From: Aphrocallistes beatrix
Lineage: Eukaryota > Porifera > Hexactinellida > Sceptrulophora > Aphrocallistidae
Reading direction: 5' to 3'
NCBI GenBank assembly: GCA_963281255.1
Contig: OY725499.1
Coordinates: forward strand, 3,925,148-3,989,147
DNA: 64,000 bases
This document shows positions 37,101 through 47,274 of the stretch, one piece after another; the first letter of the stretch is position 1, and each line of letters begins with the position of its first letter. Both the position numbers and the translations under genes were made by a program. The notes beneath the pieces were generated by a model. That model was not told where the DNA came from and ran no database searches. It saw only the letters and a program-made list of their open reading frames with translations.

Positions 37101-38080
37101 TATTGCATTACAAAACGAAAAGTCAGGGTTGCTTATTGTGAACCACCAGGGGACCAAAAAATCTGTTCATAATAGAGATACTTCATATTAAGCGAACTTG
37201 ATTCAATACAAATTTTATCTAAAAAATGAAATTGGGACCAGGAGGTTAGTTCATAATAAACGAATGTTCATATTAAGCGACCCTGACTGTACATAGAACC
37301 CGAGAGACATGGGGAGGTACAGTGGAAAGGTATTATACTTGGAATCCCAAAAATCGGGAAATAATAATGGGGAATTTCATTAATAAACGGGACGGTTGGA
37401 ATGTATGGAACTGATTGATATGCCCTAAAAAGGTAATTATGCGGACGATGTACGATTTGAACAAATTTAGAGACTGTGGCTTGTAGTGTGGTGTCGAAGT
37501 GTCATCTGACCTTCCCATACCACTGAGTAGCGTCAAGAGTCAGGTGTCCCCCGTTGAGTCAGACTCCGGAAAACATTGATCCTAGAGCCCCAATTCCAGG
37601 GACAAGATCTGTGGGACATCTGGCACTATGACAGTAGTATCTAATCATGGTTTCTCCTCAAATGCAACAATAACTGTGTTTGTATTCTTGTTTATCGCTG
37701 CATGCTGTAACTGCATTAGCTGCACCACGTTATTCACTGTAATTAATTTCTCCTGCATCGTGTGAGGTATTATAACACTTCTTTGTTTGATAGAAATGGG
37801 TGACAGATTCCTGTCTCAACTTATCATTGCAGCGGAAAAAGACTGGGAAAAAATAGGCACAATTCTTCTCGACGATTTCCCTCGAATCCAGGAAATCAAA
37901 CGGCAGCAGAACAATGAGGTATACCCCTCTTCAATGTGCGTGTTACACGAGTGGAAACAACGGCGCCAAGCTCAAGGAGCCAACTCAAGAGCGATGCCTT
38001 ACAACACTCAATCTCTCGCGTATGCTCTTCGGGACGTTGGTAGGATGGACCTAGTTCACAAGTTCTTTCCTCGTAAATGA
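28165..38080 (+). CDS. three-UBL, Pro/Gln-rich, death-domain protein
   Basis: Assembled from five exons: 28165-28306, 30140-30700, 32306-32932, 35436-35519 and 37794-38080. All four introns are GT-AG and all are phase 1. The total is 1701 nt, 566 residues plus stop. Domains: UBL1 about 1-74 (starts MKLTIVV, has MYSGKELQDERTF where ubiquitin has IFAGKQLEDGRTL); UBL2 about 78-155; UBL3 about 160-235 (NVRLDDQSTIAATRV, ends FIELLG); Pro/Gln/Asn-rich linker about 236-440; exon 4 linker with PTQEE; death domain about 474-566 (W at EKDWEKIG, HEWKQRR, SLAYALRDVGRMDLV). No diGly end, signal peptide or membrane span, so a cytoplasmic adaptor is inferred. Ubiquitin-like domains act as non-cleaved protein-interaction modules; death domains form homotypic oligomers. 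I know no standard animal protein with this order. Confidence 0.8.
28300..30130. other. intron 1 content of the UBL-death gene
   Basis: Holds a GC-rich block with CCGGGTTACCCGG-like words (28.50-28.57 kb) and a CGCGCTTCGCGC-bearing dispersed repeat (28.79-28.92 kb; relatives at 49.56, 55.79 and 56.91 kb). It also holds reversed copies of the ATTCGAAATCTACACC family (28.98-29.56 kb). No alternative exon seen. Confidence 0.5.
31074..32139. mobile_element. foldback element with nested insertions
   Basis: Outer ends TACTACATATAAGGCCTCACAGTAACTT and the complement match those of the 21.9-kb foldback. The arms are interrupted on the left by a block at about 31141-31285 that is related to 49.69-49.77 kb. 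On the right, a hAT-like MITE is inserted at 31696-32082. The element occupies intron 2 of the UBL-death gene, 165 bp before exon 3. Confidence 0.8.
31696..32082. mobile_element. hAT-like MITE nested in the foldback arm
   Basis: TIRs CAGGGGTTCTTAACCT and AGGTTAAGAACCTCTG. Perfect 8-bp duplication TTCTACCG at 31688-31695 and 32083-32090, within a foldback arm, so it is younger than the foldback. Confidence 0.9.
33117..33772. mobile_element. inverted-repeat element with tandem sub-repeats
   Basis: The left end has GCATTAGTTCGAATTC followed by three TGTAGTCGTTAGTTCGAATTC units. The right end has the same units inverted (CTAACGACTACATGCCCAAATTCGATT) and GAACTAATGCTGCGTCCC. The centre contains a 130-bp direct repeat (CTTTTCCCTCAGTTCTTATAAA at 33424 and 33535). 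In intron 3 of the UBL-death gene. Confidence 0.7.
33780..35035. other. intron 3 remainder, nothing recognised
   Basis: AT-rich intron sequence. The plus ORF 33890-34204 is rich in Ser/Phe/Tyr with no family resemblance, and I reject it as a gene. Confidence 0.45.
35037..35319. mobile_element. pogo-like MITE inserted in another MITE
   Basis: The outer TIRs CAGTAGAACCTCGTTAACACGAAC and GTTCGTATTAATGAGGTTCTACTG sit between TA dinucleotides. Inside them lies a complete CGACTCCGCTTAATAGGGTC...AAGCGGAGTCAACTG element (about 35067-35236) of the family at 14.8 kb. Confidence 0.85.
35520..37793. other. intron 4 of the UBL-death gene
   Basis: AT-rich. It contains a MITE remnant at about 37.13-37.29 kb (GGGACC...GTTCATATTAAGCGACCCTGACTGTA; same family as 2.9 kb). 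The remaining ORFs are short and featureless. Confidence 0.5.
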
Positions 38081-41000
38081 TTGTTTGTTTCTCAGAGAGT
38101 ATCTATGCTGTAATTGTATGCCTGTTTTAGTTTTGAAATAATTAATTTTTGTTTTTAAATCGAACTTTTTAATTCAATTTAAATTCCCATAAAATGGTTG
38201 CTAACGGAACATAATTAACACAAAATCTTCACCTGGGCCCTGAAGATTGGTTGCTAATAGAGCAATATTGCTAGTAAGGGAGTTGCTAATAAGCGAATTC
38301 CACTGTTTATGATATTTTTCACTGGATTTTTTAGTAATTCGGGGTCAAGAATAGTTCTTTTAGTAGTCTGTAGCGATTGTTTCACTTCGGTTAAACCACA
38401 TACTTGCATCAGTGCATTTCCATCTATTAGTGTCTGGTGTTTAATTACTTGCCTTAAAGTTCAAGGACTGTCCTTTTCTCGTCCTAGCTGCTGCTCCATT
38501 CTCCTGCATCTGCTCATTCCGATTATATCATACATTTATAATAACCACTCACTGCATAACAGAGCAAAAAAATAGAAAGTAATTACAAACAAAGTTCTCA
38601 AGTAAGACGAGGGAATAACATTGTTGTTCTACCTCAAGGTAACCTTTCTCCCAAGGCTGTGCTTGATCTACATGCAAACACACCCATTTGAATTCCTAGC
38701 TAATTCATACACTGAATACCCAGTCTGCCCAAATTAAATTACATACTTTGTAACATTTATTGAATTGATAGAGCCATGCAGATAATCTCTATCTACTATA
38801 AGGAGTGCCTTATCTGTATAAGGATGCTATAATGAGATGCAATGAACGGAGATAATCCCTCCGCATACCTTATGGCATGGATTATCTGTACACCTGTCTG
38901 TCTGTCTGTCCAATCAAATCTAAAAAACCCGCTTTTGACAAAATTATAATGTGAGATTCTATGTAGATATGATGACTTTTTCTCTTCATTTTGTATTTAG
39001 TATATTTTTATGATCAATATTCCGATAAATTAGTATTTGTGTTGACCATTATTTAATTAAATCACCCAATATTACTTGTGTCAATTGCAATTGGTACAGA
39101 TTCTTGTATACAAATTGGAGCAGGAAAACAACTTGTTTTGGTTATTGCATTTCACGGCACTGTCCATTCTGTAGCTACATCGTACTTTAACCGACATTCC
39201 ATACAGTATTTATTGGAAACACCAACTATAGAATACATAATTATGTTATTAGATCTTACGGTCTTAGTGAATTTATCTTACATAAAGCATGAGTGAATCT
39301 ATACAATTCCAAAATCCAAAATTGGTTTCTCTTCGAATTAATCTTTCAAATATTTTGCTTACAATAATTCTGACAGAGAAAGAGAGAGTAGAGACCGAAT
39401 TGGATTGCCATTGTCTCTTTCGTTTCCGTTGTCATATGCAAAACTATCAATGGCAATCCAATATTAAGTATGTTGAATTTAATCGTAATAATATTCTCTC
39501 CTAATAGGGATAAGATCTTACAAATCAAAACCTAAAATATTTTTGTGCTAATTCGACTACTTCCACCATATGGTTTTAAACATTTCTGTAGCTTTATCAG
39601 ATGGATTTTGCCATCTTTTTTTAATCTGCATATTTGTTATGTGATAATTATGCTCACTTTTCCTTACAACTTGACAATAATATTAATTGCCATGATATCT
39701 CAATAAACTTTATCGCAACTTCGTAATCCTCTTTATCGGTATAATTTATGTTTTCGCATATGTTATTCATTAAAATTTTTCCAATCCTTTATTCATTATG
39801 CAAGTAAACATCCAATCAATTGGCAAAGTATAATTTCTTGGCAGTGCAATTTACGTGCGTATGTTTCTCTGAATGCCAGCTGGTTTATCAGTAATGCAAA
39901 TGTTTGGGGTTACAGATAATTCCAGTATCATTCCCAGACATTCCATACCTCTCTCAATCTGTAATCTAACTCAATAATGTGATGGCAAATATGGGAAAAA
40001 CAGTGGGTCTAATTGGAGAGATGGGATTATGGTCTCATATAACAGCAAAACTCGTAAGACACGACGAGATCTTGAGAATTTAGAGTCGTGTCATACTCAA
40101 ATCTATTTTTGTTTTGAACTACGTACTTTAAATTAATTTAGTTAAATATCACATCCACAGAGACACAGAAATATGCACAAATATATTAATTTCAAAAGAC
40201 TTCCATGAATGAAGGAACTCATATCCGTTAATGGGTGACAAGATTAAATTAATATCTCGAACAAATCTACCATTTATCTTCCACTGGAATACGATTTATG
40301 ATAACGTTACTTATTCATGGATTGTCTAGTCTAGTGCAGCTATGCTAATCCCAGACCTAGACACGCGTAATGCTATCAGACGGAGTACAGCTAGTCGCTA
40401 GGCTGGATTGAGATAAACGATGTCTGCGAGATCGCGAGTATCGATCTGCATATTTCATATGATTCGATGGATATTCAATTTGATGCGTACTTAGAATTAT
40501 TATGTACTAATCACGCGTTTCGTAGTTATAAACTACGAACTTCATTCGTTTTATACATTTTTATTATGCATATGGGAAATACTGCGTATTTTCTAAAAAT
40601 AAAATTTCTCCGTTTGTTTAATTCGATTTGCAGAAGTGTTTGAATATTATTATTGTTACAGAATTCATTGTCACTCCGTGCCATATAAGTATTTTGTTGT
40701 TATTATTGCTCATAGAATGTCACTTTTTGATCCACCTCCATAAGGTGATATTTCAATTTCATTTATGTGTATAGAACTCACAATGAGTCAGTCCTACGTA
40801 ATGAACGGATCTATGTAGATGTTTGTTTGTTCACAAAAGATTGTATTTGGTAAACAATTGTCATTTCTTAGGTGAGCTTCCTATCCCAACCAGGTGCTAA
40901 CTACCTATCTACCCTCAATCTCCAAAAGTCGCCATTTCTATATCAATACCGCCGTAAACAAATCACTAGAATGTCTGGAAGAACTAGAATCCGTGGATTT

Positions 41001-41210
41001 AGCGTCCGAAGCTTAAAACTTGCATTTCCATAAATTCCTGAATACATTAGTCCCAGATTAGAATCGAATAATTGGAATCCAAATGCCAGGATTCAAATTA
41101 CATGTTTATCAGTAGAATATTATATTCAGCATTTATTAACGTATTTACTGTGTAGGTATGAGTTAGAAATTAGTGAACTCCGCTTTCTACGATGATCGCT
41201 CTACGATAAG
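38081..41210. other. intergenic, no gene seen
   Basis: AT-rich. Includes a MITE-like tract with GGTTGCTAA and GCTAATAAGCGAATTCCACTG (38.19-38.30 kb), a short CTGTCTGTCTGTC run (38.90 kb), and a 14-bp inverted repeat TTGGATTGCCATTG/CAATGGCAATCCAA (39.40-39.46 kb). ORFs here show no family features. Confidence 0.5.
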
Positions 41211-41218
41211 TATAAAAG
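41211..41218 (+). promoter_or_regulatory. TATA box of the one-Ig gene
   Basis: TATAAAAG 39 bp before the ATG at 41250. This spacing leaves almost no 5' leader. Confidence 0.5.
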
Positions 41219-41249
41219 TAAATATTTTGAGGAAGTCAACAATCTAAAA

Positions 41250-42554
41250 ATGCAGAATTCAACTAAAACTCAAGTTTTCATCTCCCCACCCGTCGCTTCG
41301 ATCAAAATCGGGTTTTTTAGGACATTGCGTATCGTTTCAAAACCGCCGAAAAAAACATTAGAAAAAAAATGGTTCAAAATCGATAAAGAAGGCTCGGTTT
41401 TCGAATTGGAGGGACATAACAAGGATTCTCTCTGGCTGGGACCGGTTACAGACTCGGACTACGGGGAATACTATTGCGAAGTGAAGTTAGAAGGAGAAGA
41501 CGGCGTTTTCAAGACAGCCACTGCACAGGTAAAGCATCCTTCATCCAACCCTCCTGAGCCGAAAGTAGAGGGCAGGAGGAGAGTGAACAGCTGCTCAACT
41601 GAAATCCCAACTCACTACATCCAACACACAGACTCGTCACAATCCTCCACCTGCACCTCCACCAATGTGTCCCCCTCGCACCCATACTTCCACGGATTTG
41701 TCTCCTCGCGGAACCCATCCGTTAGCTCCCCCCTTCCCAGGACCCCAGTTGCCACCAGACCTATGTCGCTCTGCTGTTTTGACTATCAGGAAGAGAAGAA
41801 ACTCAGTGACGGTCTCAGTAGGAACGCGTCGGAATCCAGAATCCCCGCCCGAATTCCCACAGTTTCCCCTGAGGAATCCAGAATCCCCGCCCGAATTCCC
41901 ACAGTTTCCCCTGAGGAATCCAGAATCCCCGCCCGAATTCCCACAGTTTTCCCTGAGAATTCCAGAATCCCCGCCCGAATTCGCACAGTTTTTCCTGAGG
42001 AATCCAGAATTCCCGCCCGAATTCCCACAGTTTCCCCTGAGCTAGTAGAGACTGGAGATAGCTCCAGCAGTTCATTCGTGACCCACGAAGACAGTTTTCC
42101 AGATCTTCCCAAAATAAGACCGTTTCGTATGTTTCGACGTGATTCCACTTTCTCTTCCGAATCGGATATCTTTCATGATGTCTCCAACCTGACCAGTACT
42201 CCCATCGCACATTCCGATACTCCAGAGTGGTCGCTAGCCTCGTCAGGCTACCCGATGGCCTCGCCGTCCCTGAACTACTCTTTCTCCAGCTCACTTCCTG
42301 CCAGTCCCGCCTCTCAGCTGAGGAACACCTTCTTCGAGATGGCCACCCTCCCAAGAAGGAGTTCCCTTTCTCCTCTCTCCTCACACTCCGACACAATCGC
42401 GCGGCCTCATTTCAAGAACGAGCAAGACTTCAGACTCGCTGGGTACCAACAGGTCCTGAGTCCCACCCCCTCTGGCAAACCCCGGCCCAACTCTGTCACC
42501 AGCCATTTCCGGTTTTCTCTCAGTTCCACTTCGGAATATAGAGCGAAGAATTAG
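41250..42554 (+). CDS. single-Ig protein with Ser/Pro-rich tail
   Basis: 434 residues, single exon. About residues 5-95 form an Ig-like fold, with KKWFKIDKEG as the Trp strand and DSDYGEYYCEV as the Tyr-corner strand. The B-strand Cys is not evident, so the disulfide is probably missing. The rest is Ser/Pro/Thr-rich and predicted disordered. It includes five 14-residue repeats (ESRIPARIPTVSPE type, residues about 195-264) encoded by a 42-bp minisatellite. No signal peptide or membrane span is visible, so it is likely intracellular. The tail contains many RxxS-type motifs (for example LPRRSS, MFRRDS) that could be kinase or 14-3-3 sites. Its promoter has TATAAAAG and AATAAA lies at 42647. Function is unknown. 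It may belong with the leaderless Ig cluster downstream but is divergent from it. Confidence 0.75.
   Translation: MQNSTKTQVFISPPVASIKIGFFRTLRIVSKPPKKTLEKKWFKIDKEGSVFELEGHNKDSLWLGPVTDSDYGEYYCEVKLEGEDGVFKTATAQVKHPSSNPPEPKVEGRRRVNSCSTEIPTHYIQHTDSSQSSTCTSTNVSPSHPYFHGFVSSRNPSVSSPLPRTPVATRPMSLCCFDYQEEKKLSDGLSRNASESRIPARIPTVSPEESRIPARIPTVSPEESRIPARIPTVFPENSRIPARIRTVFPEESRIPARIPTVSPELVETGDSSSSSFVTHEDSFPDLPKIRPFRMFRRDSTFSSESDIFHDVSNLTSTPIAHSDTPEWSLASSGYPMASPSLNYSFSSSLPASPASQLRNTFFEMATLPRRSSLSPLSSHSDTIARPHFKNEQDFRLAGYQQVLSPTPSGKPRPNSVTSHFRFSLSSTSEYRAKN
41832..42041 (+). repeat. coding minisatellite, 5 x 42 bp
   Basis: The unit AATCCAGAATCCCCGCCCGAATTC... occurs five times with few substitutions. 42 is a multiple of three, so copy number can change without frameshift. 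It also leaves other frames open, producing several spurious overlapping ORFs on both strands. Confidence 0.95.
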
Positions 42555-42646
42555 CGTTAGAATCCTGGTTTGATCAGTTCTCCTTTTTTGTCTTGAAATG
42601 ACACTTTTATTTATGACCTTTTTGTACGTAGTTTAATTTTAAACTT

Positions 42647-42652
42647 AATAAA
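42647..42652 (+). terminator. poly(A) signal of the one-Ig gene
   Basis: AATAAA, 93 bp past the stop codon, just before the MITE at 42733. Confidence 0.55.
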
Positions 42653-42732
42653 TATTGTAAATACTCAATCTGTTCCAACTTCCAACACACTTTCTTAAGA
42701 GTTAAAGTTCTCGCGCTGTAGAGCAAATAATA

Positions 42733-43009
42733 TACCGTATTGCTTCGAATAAGCGCCCGGGCGCTTATTTATTTCGTGCACCCTTTTTTTTATTTACTAC
42801 ATTGACTGGCACTTTTATTTTTGCCACAACTGAGAATGTTAGTTCTATTAAAAAAGGATAATGTAATGTTTCAAAAAGCACTTGTATCTATGCCACTACT
42901 AAGAATACTAGTTTGATATGATGTTCAGAGAACTAAAATGCCCCGGCGTCCGGCGCTTATTTATTTCGCTCACCCTTTAGACCCGGCGCTTATTCAGGGA
43001 AATACGGTA
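42733..43009. mobile_element. MITE (TACCGTATT ends)
   Basis: TIRs ACCGTATTGCTTCGAATAAGCGCC and GCGCTTATTCAGGGAAATACGGT. The interior is nearly identical to that of 3048-3398, including ATTGACTGGCACTTTTATTTTTGCC. Confidence 0.85.
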
Positions 43010-44200
43010 CGCAATACTTATTGAATGAGTTTAAAAAATTGAAACTTTTAAAAGATCTTTTTTTTCAAATTACAAATGACACAGTAGTTTGTTTTGACTT
43101 GAATTAAGTTGGTATAGTCAACTAGTTTGTACTATGGCGTATAATTAATTATAATAGAAAGTTCAACAAGCATATCAGTGTTAAGAAGTTTATTCTAGAT
43201 CTTTTTTTACAGCTAAGTTAGAAAAGCTGCTAGGTCATAATTATGTAACAGATAATATCTGATATCTCCGACTTAGTTATATGTGTGAGCATCATTCTAA
43301 AAATATGTATTTGGTTAGTTTTTCTATCAAAATTAACCTTTCAAATTTCGGTTAAATGTTTATTAATTTCCGGATCGATTCAAAAATAGCATAAATTAAG
43401 GAAGTACTATTTTAATCGTTTTTTTGGAACGTAAATCCATTCTGCATTTGCTGTGCTGTTACCAGCACACTGCTGAAACATCTAAATCCGTAAAAGTGTT
43501 TGTTCATAACACTGACATCTCCAACTATACACTTTTGCTAGTGAGTCTACGTTAGTAATTCATTAATTAATGCAGAAGTGAGTTAGGTCGAGATACTAAG
43601 CTAGTATGGCATTGCTGTTCGAGCAGAGATGCCAACCGGAAACTGAAATCCGTGAGAATTGAAATTAGAAGTATTTTGGTCATCCAACACTTGGTTTTTA
43701 TTTTTTAATCGGTACGAAAATACTTGAATGAAGCCAGTTGAGATTCTGTTTCATGCTTATCTATTGTAAGGAGTGTAGATTTCGAATCTCATGCTCAGAT
43801 GATGCCTACCCAAGGAAACCCATGAGAGTTGGCATATCTGTACCAGTGTATTGAGTTATTAATCTATTCCATTCTATTCTTATCAGGATTTGGTCGTGCC
43901 ATACACAATGCCAAGTATGTCCTAGGATGTCTTTATAAATTAAAGCGGACGGCCACTAGTTTCCTTGTATTGAAAGTTGGGTGTAATCGCTTGCTGGTGG
44001 TTTATGGTGCAAGCTTATCGTACTGCCCTCCAATTTGGAGTTTAGGGTTGGACCTGGGATCTTTCCATATAATATTTGTGATAGTAGCACTGCTAGCACT
44101 TCCCACAACAGGATATTAACATATAATCCCCTCGTGTCTAATTTATTCAAGCCAAATATGATTTACAGCTAATAATAACGGAAACAATTCTTTTTCCCAG
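43010..44200. other. intergenic upstream of GK5
   Basis: No convincing gene. The ORF 43829-44119 has hydrophobic stretches but no promoter or family. A TTTTTCCCAG acceptor-like tract ends about 6 bp before the GK5 ATG, so an upstream non-coding exon may lie here. Confidence 0.45.
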
Positions 44201-44206
44201 AAACAA

Positions 44207-45760
44207 ATGGCTTACGTCATTGCAATAGACATCGGTTCCACGAACATAAAATGTATCGCAGTGGACAGAGCAGCACAGGAACTCTGCCAGTTCTTTCTCC
44301 CGATCCAGACCTTGAGGCCTGAGCCTGGGTGGGTGGAAATAGACCCATACCATATATGGGAAAGCACCAAAACAGTAGTAAACGAACTGATGAAGAAAGG
44401 TGGGCTGAAGTGTGAAGAGGCAGTAGGCATAGGCATTACCTGTCAAAGGAACACGTTCACCCTATGGAGGAGGTCAACAGGGGAACCTGTCGTGAACTTC
44501 TTATCCTGGCAAGATCTAAGGACGGAAGAGCTCTGTAAAGAATGGAATGATTCGGCTACCCTTAAAGCGGTGAGATTTGGGGCTAAGATCTTACGTGGCA
44601 TAACGCATGCTGATAAATACACCATCAGTTCTATCATAAAGTTCTCTCCCCAGCATGCCGCTATTCGCTTGAACTGGGTTTTCAGGAATATGCCTAACGT
44701 ATTGAAACTGGCCAACCAAGATGATTTATGTTTCGGTACAATCGACACATGGTTGGTTTATAAACTCACTAAAGGACAGCTGCACATAACTGATTTCTCC
44801 AACGCTGCTTCCACTGCCATTTTCGATGCATTCACTATGGAATGGTCCAAGCCACTTTGTGGCATACTTGGTTTTCCAATGGGCATTTTCCCGACACTAA
44901 GAAACACCATGGATGAGCACGCAAGAACTGATGAGAGCGTATTCGGAGTGTCAATTCCAATCGGCGCGATTGTAGCTGACCAATCAGCATCCGCATTTGC
45001 GAATATGTGCTGGAATCCAGGCAACATTAAATGCACCCTGGGTACAGGCGCCTTCATCGACATCTGTCATGGAGACACCCCCAGGGCCTCCCTCAAGGGC
45101 TACTACCCCTTGGTGGGGTGGGTGGACAGGAACGGACCTGTTTTCTTCACTGAGGGTAACATCGCCTCGGTAGGGACGACGATAGAATGGACTAAGTCGA
45201 TCGGTCTGTGCAGTGCAGTGGAAGAATTGAGCGACCTAGCCCAGTCAGTCAGTGACTCCAACGGAGTTGTATTCGTGCCGAGTTTCGGGGGTTTACCGCC
45301 CCCGTACAACGACTACAAGTCGGAAGGTGGGTTGATGGGGCTAAGTCTGAGGGCCAGCAAGGCGCACATCGTCAGAGCTATCCTGGAGGGACTCTCCTTC
45401 CAAATCAGAGACCTCTACGAAGTGGCACAGGACGAGGGACTAATCGCGTCCGTTGCTCAGCCAATCATCTGCGACGGAGGCGTGACTCGCTGTGACTTCC
45501 TGATGCAGCAGGTGGCTAGCCTCACTGGCCGCAAGATGGTCTGTCCGGTCAACCGGGACACGACGGGCGTAGGAGCGGCACTGATGGCGGGACTGGCACT
45601 CGGGTTTTGGAAAGAGAGAGACGAGATTGAGAAGCTTTGGCAGTCCAACCGCAGCTTCGAACCGGAGCCAGTGAGCGATGAGGTCGTACTCGCATACCGC
45701 AAATGGAAGTCTGCCGTTCAAGTGACGACCACGTTCGCCAGTCATATTACTAAAGTCTGA
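44207..45760 (+). CDS. GK5: glycerol kinase 5-like FGGY sugar kinase
   Basis: 517 residues in one uninterrupted ORF, full length for the family. FGGY fold: phosphate-1 loop DIGSTNIK (8-15), SWQDLR (100-105), CFGTIDTWLVYKLT (175-188), catalytic base in VADQSAS (D258), GTGAFID (279-285) and the adenosine-side DGGVTRCDF. FGGY enzymes phosphorylate a polyol or sugar with ATP in the cytosol. The FGTIDTW-KLTKG, ATDFSNAS-like and VPSFGGL segments match GK5 better than classical glycerol kinase or xylulokinase, from memory. The ATG follows an acceptor-like TTCCCAG, so a 5' UTR intron is possible. AATAAA lies at 45872. Vertebrate GK5 is multi-exon; the lack of coding introns here suggests intron loss or retroposition. 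No decay is visible. Confidence 0.85.
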   Translation: MAYVIAIDIGSTNIKCIAVDRAAQELCQFFLPIQTLRPEPGWVEIDPYHIWESTKTVVNELMKKGGLKCEEAVGIGITCQRNTFTLWRRSTGEPVVNFLSWQDLRTEELCKEWNDSATLKAVRFGAKILRGITHADKYTISSIIKFSPQHAAIRLNWVFRNMPNVLKLANQDDLCFGTIDTWLVYKLTKGQLHITDFSNAASTAIFDAFTMEWSKPLCGILGFPMGIFPTLRNTMDEHARTDESVFGVSIPIGAIVADQSASAFANMCWNPGNIKCTLGTGAFIDICHGDTPRASLKGYYPLVGWVDRNGPVFFTEGNIASVGTTIEWTKSIGLCSAVEELSDLAQSVSDSNGVVFVPSFGGLPPPYNDYKSEGGLMGLSLRASKAHIVRAILEGLSFQIRDLYEVAQDEGLIASVAQPIICDGGVTRCDFLMQQVASLTGRKMVCPVNRDTTGVGAALMAGLALGFWKERDEIEKLWQSNRSFEPEPVSDEVVLAYRKWKSAVQVTTTFASHITKV

Positions 45761-45871
45761 AAATTTTGATTCCCCAATTCGAGTGAATTATTCTGTAAAT
45801 TTTATTTAGATTTGAATATTTGTGGGCAGGAATTTGCTTGCTACTTACTACGTTTTTATTTTTTGGGGAAA

Positions 45872-45877
45872 AATAAA
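45872..45877 (+). terminator. poly(A) signal of GK5
   Basis: AATAAA, 112 bp after the GK5 stop codon. Confidence 0.55.
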
Positions 45878-46355
45878 AGGTAGTCGTAAGTAAATATTCT
45901 GGATGGCGAGCAAAAAAAATGTAGCAATTACATGGTTAAATTAAGAAAATTCTGATTCTGAAATGCTCAAATATTTCTGAAAATCGCTCGGTACATACAC
46001 GTCTCGGTCTTATACTACAAAATCAATAATTTCTGCTCCTCACGCCAACTAAATTATGGTCATAAAATAGTACTGAGTAAAACTAAACTAAAATGGAGGA
46101 AAAAATAAAGTAGCAAGTAAACGGTTGGGGAAAAGAATCCGTACTTTTTTTTTCCAGTTCTGGAATCCCTGCTTGTGGGTACAAATGAAATTTAACATTT
46201 GTACAAAGCCAATAAAGAAAAATACTGAAATAATGTCACGACATTTAATTACTCTACTAAAGTATAATATCTAAATACAAATTTCTAAATAAATAAATGA
46301 TGTGTTGCCCTAGGATAGCATATCGGTACAAAGTGAGGAGGTTGGTCTTATCGGT

Positions 46356-47222
46356 CTATGTCCTATAGAAAGTGAGGAATGTGGACATCCCCTGTCTAGA
46401 TCGGATCTCTTCGGACTCCTGGACCCATTTATCCACCTCTTTATTCTCCACAGCCTGCTCGTACGCTTCTAGGAATTTAGGGAACTGTTCGTGCTTTTCG
46501 AGATCTCTCCAAGAACTCAGCTCGCTTCGGTGCAGATTATTCACGTCGCAATAGGCTTCCGTTTTCATCATTTTCTCTGAGATCGATACCATCCTTGGTC
46601 CTGGATGGAATCCTGCGTCTTTACAGATAGTAGTGACGTCATCCAGAGAGATGTAGCGGTCCAAATGTGATTGCAAGATGTCGGAGAATCCATTTTCAGA
46701 AGCGAAGTGGAAGTACCAGATACTATGCTTGAACTGCTCGTGGTTGAATGTACAGATTATGAGTGGCGCTCCTTTCTTCAGGACACGGGCGGACTCCTTG
46801 ACCACAGCTCTCAAATACTCTCCTTTGTTGCTCCCGTCAGGTTGCACCTCATCAAGGTGGTGGATCACGTAGACCATCAGAAGTCCGTCAAATGTGTCCG
46901 CTTCGAATGGAAGTGGTTTTCTTAGATCCACATTCTGTAGGGTTACATTATGGACTTGGGACATCTTGTCCCTAACTCCCGCTAGCATTCCATCGTTATT
47001 ATCCACTGCCGTCACGTGTCCCACGTAGCTACACAGCTCCTCAGTGAAGTTTCCTGTCCCGCAACCAGCCTCAAGGATGTTGAGGGAAGAGAGAGGTTTG
47101 TCTTTCGCGTAGCGAGCTAAGCTACCAAGGATTATATCCATACCGAATGAGACTCTGAAATCGTCGTAGGACTTCGAAGCTTTTGTATAATCCTCGTATC
47201 CAGTGTAAGTGTTTCCTGCCAT
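46356..47222 (-). CDS. class I SAM-dependent methyltransferase
   Basis: 288 residues, single exon, convergent with GK5. Rossmann methyltransferase motifs: motif I EAGCGTGNF (51-59), acidic ribose-binding residue in TAVDNND (D74), motif II/III FDGLLMVYVIHHL (111-123) followed by the LKKGAPLIICTF strand. This is the Methyltransf_11/UbiE-like small-molecule type. The C-terminal half is helical and charged, with no DNA- or RNA-binding domain. Predicted cytosolic; no signal peptide. The substrate cannot be told from sequence. The start is the first ATG and aligns well with the usual 40-50-residue cap before motif I. No canonical AATAAA was found just downstream on this strand. Confidence 0.85.
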   Translation of the reverse strand: MAGNTYTGYEDYTKASKSYDDFRVSFGMDIILGSLARYAKDKPLSSLNILEAGCGTGNFTEELCSYVGHVTAVDNNDGMLAGVRDKMSQVHNVTLQNVDLRKPLPFEADTFDGLLMVYVIHHLDEVQPDGSNKGEYLRAVVKESARVLKKGAPLIICTFNHEQFKHSIWYFHFASENGFSDILQSHLDRYISLDDVTTICKDAGFHPGPRMVSISEKMMKTEAYCDVNNLHRSELSSWRDLEKHEQFPKFLEAYEQAVENKEVDKWVQESEEIRSRQGMSTFLTFYRT

Positions 47223-47274
47223 TGTTTGCTAGACTAACATTATTCTGATTAATTTGGTTTACGTATATACCGTA

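Noticed and set aside
41665-42396. Overlapping ORFs in other frames and on the minus strand of the one-Ig gene
   Set aside because: They arise because the 42-bp repeat keeps all frames open; their composition is repetitive and they lack promoters.
43829-44119. 96-codon ORF with hydrophobic segments upstream of GK5
   Set aside because: No promoter, no family resemblance, and ordinary base composition for non-coding DNA here.
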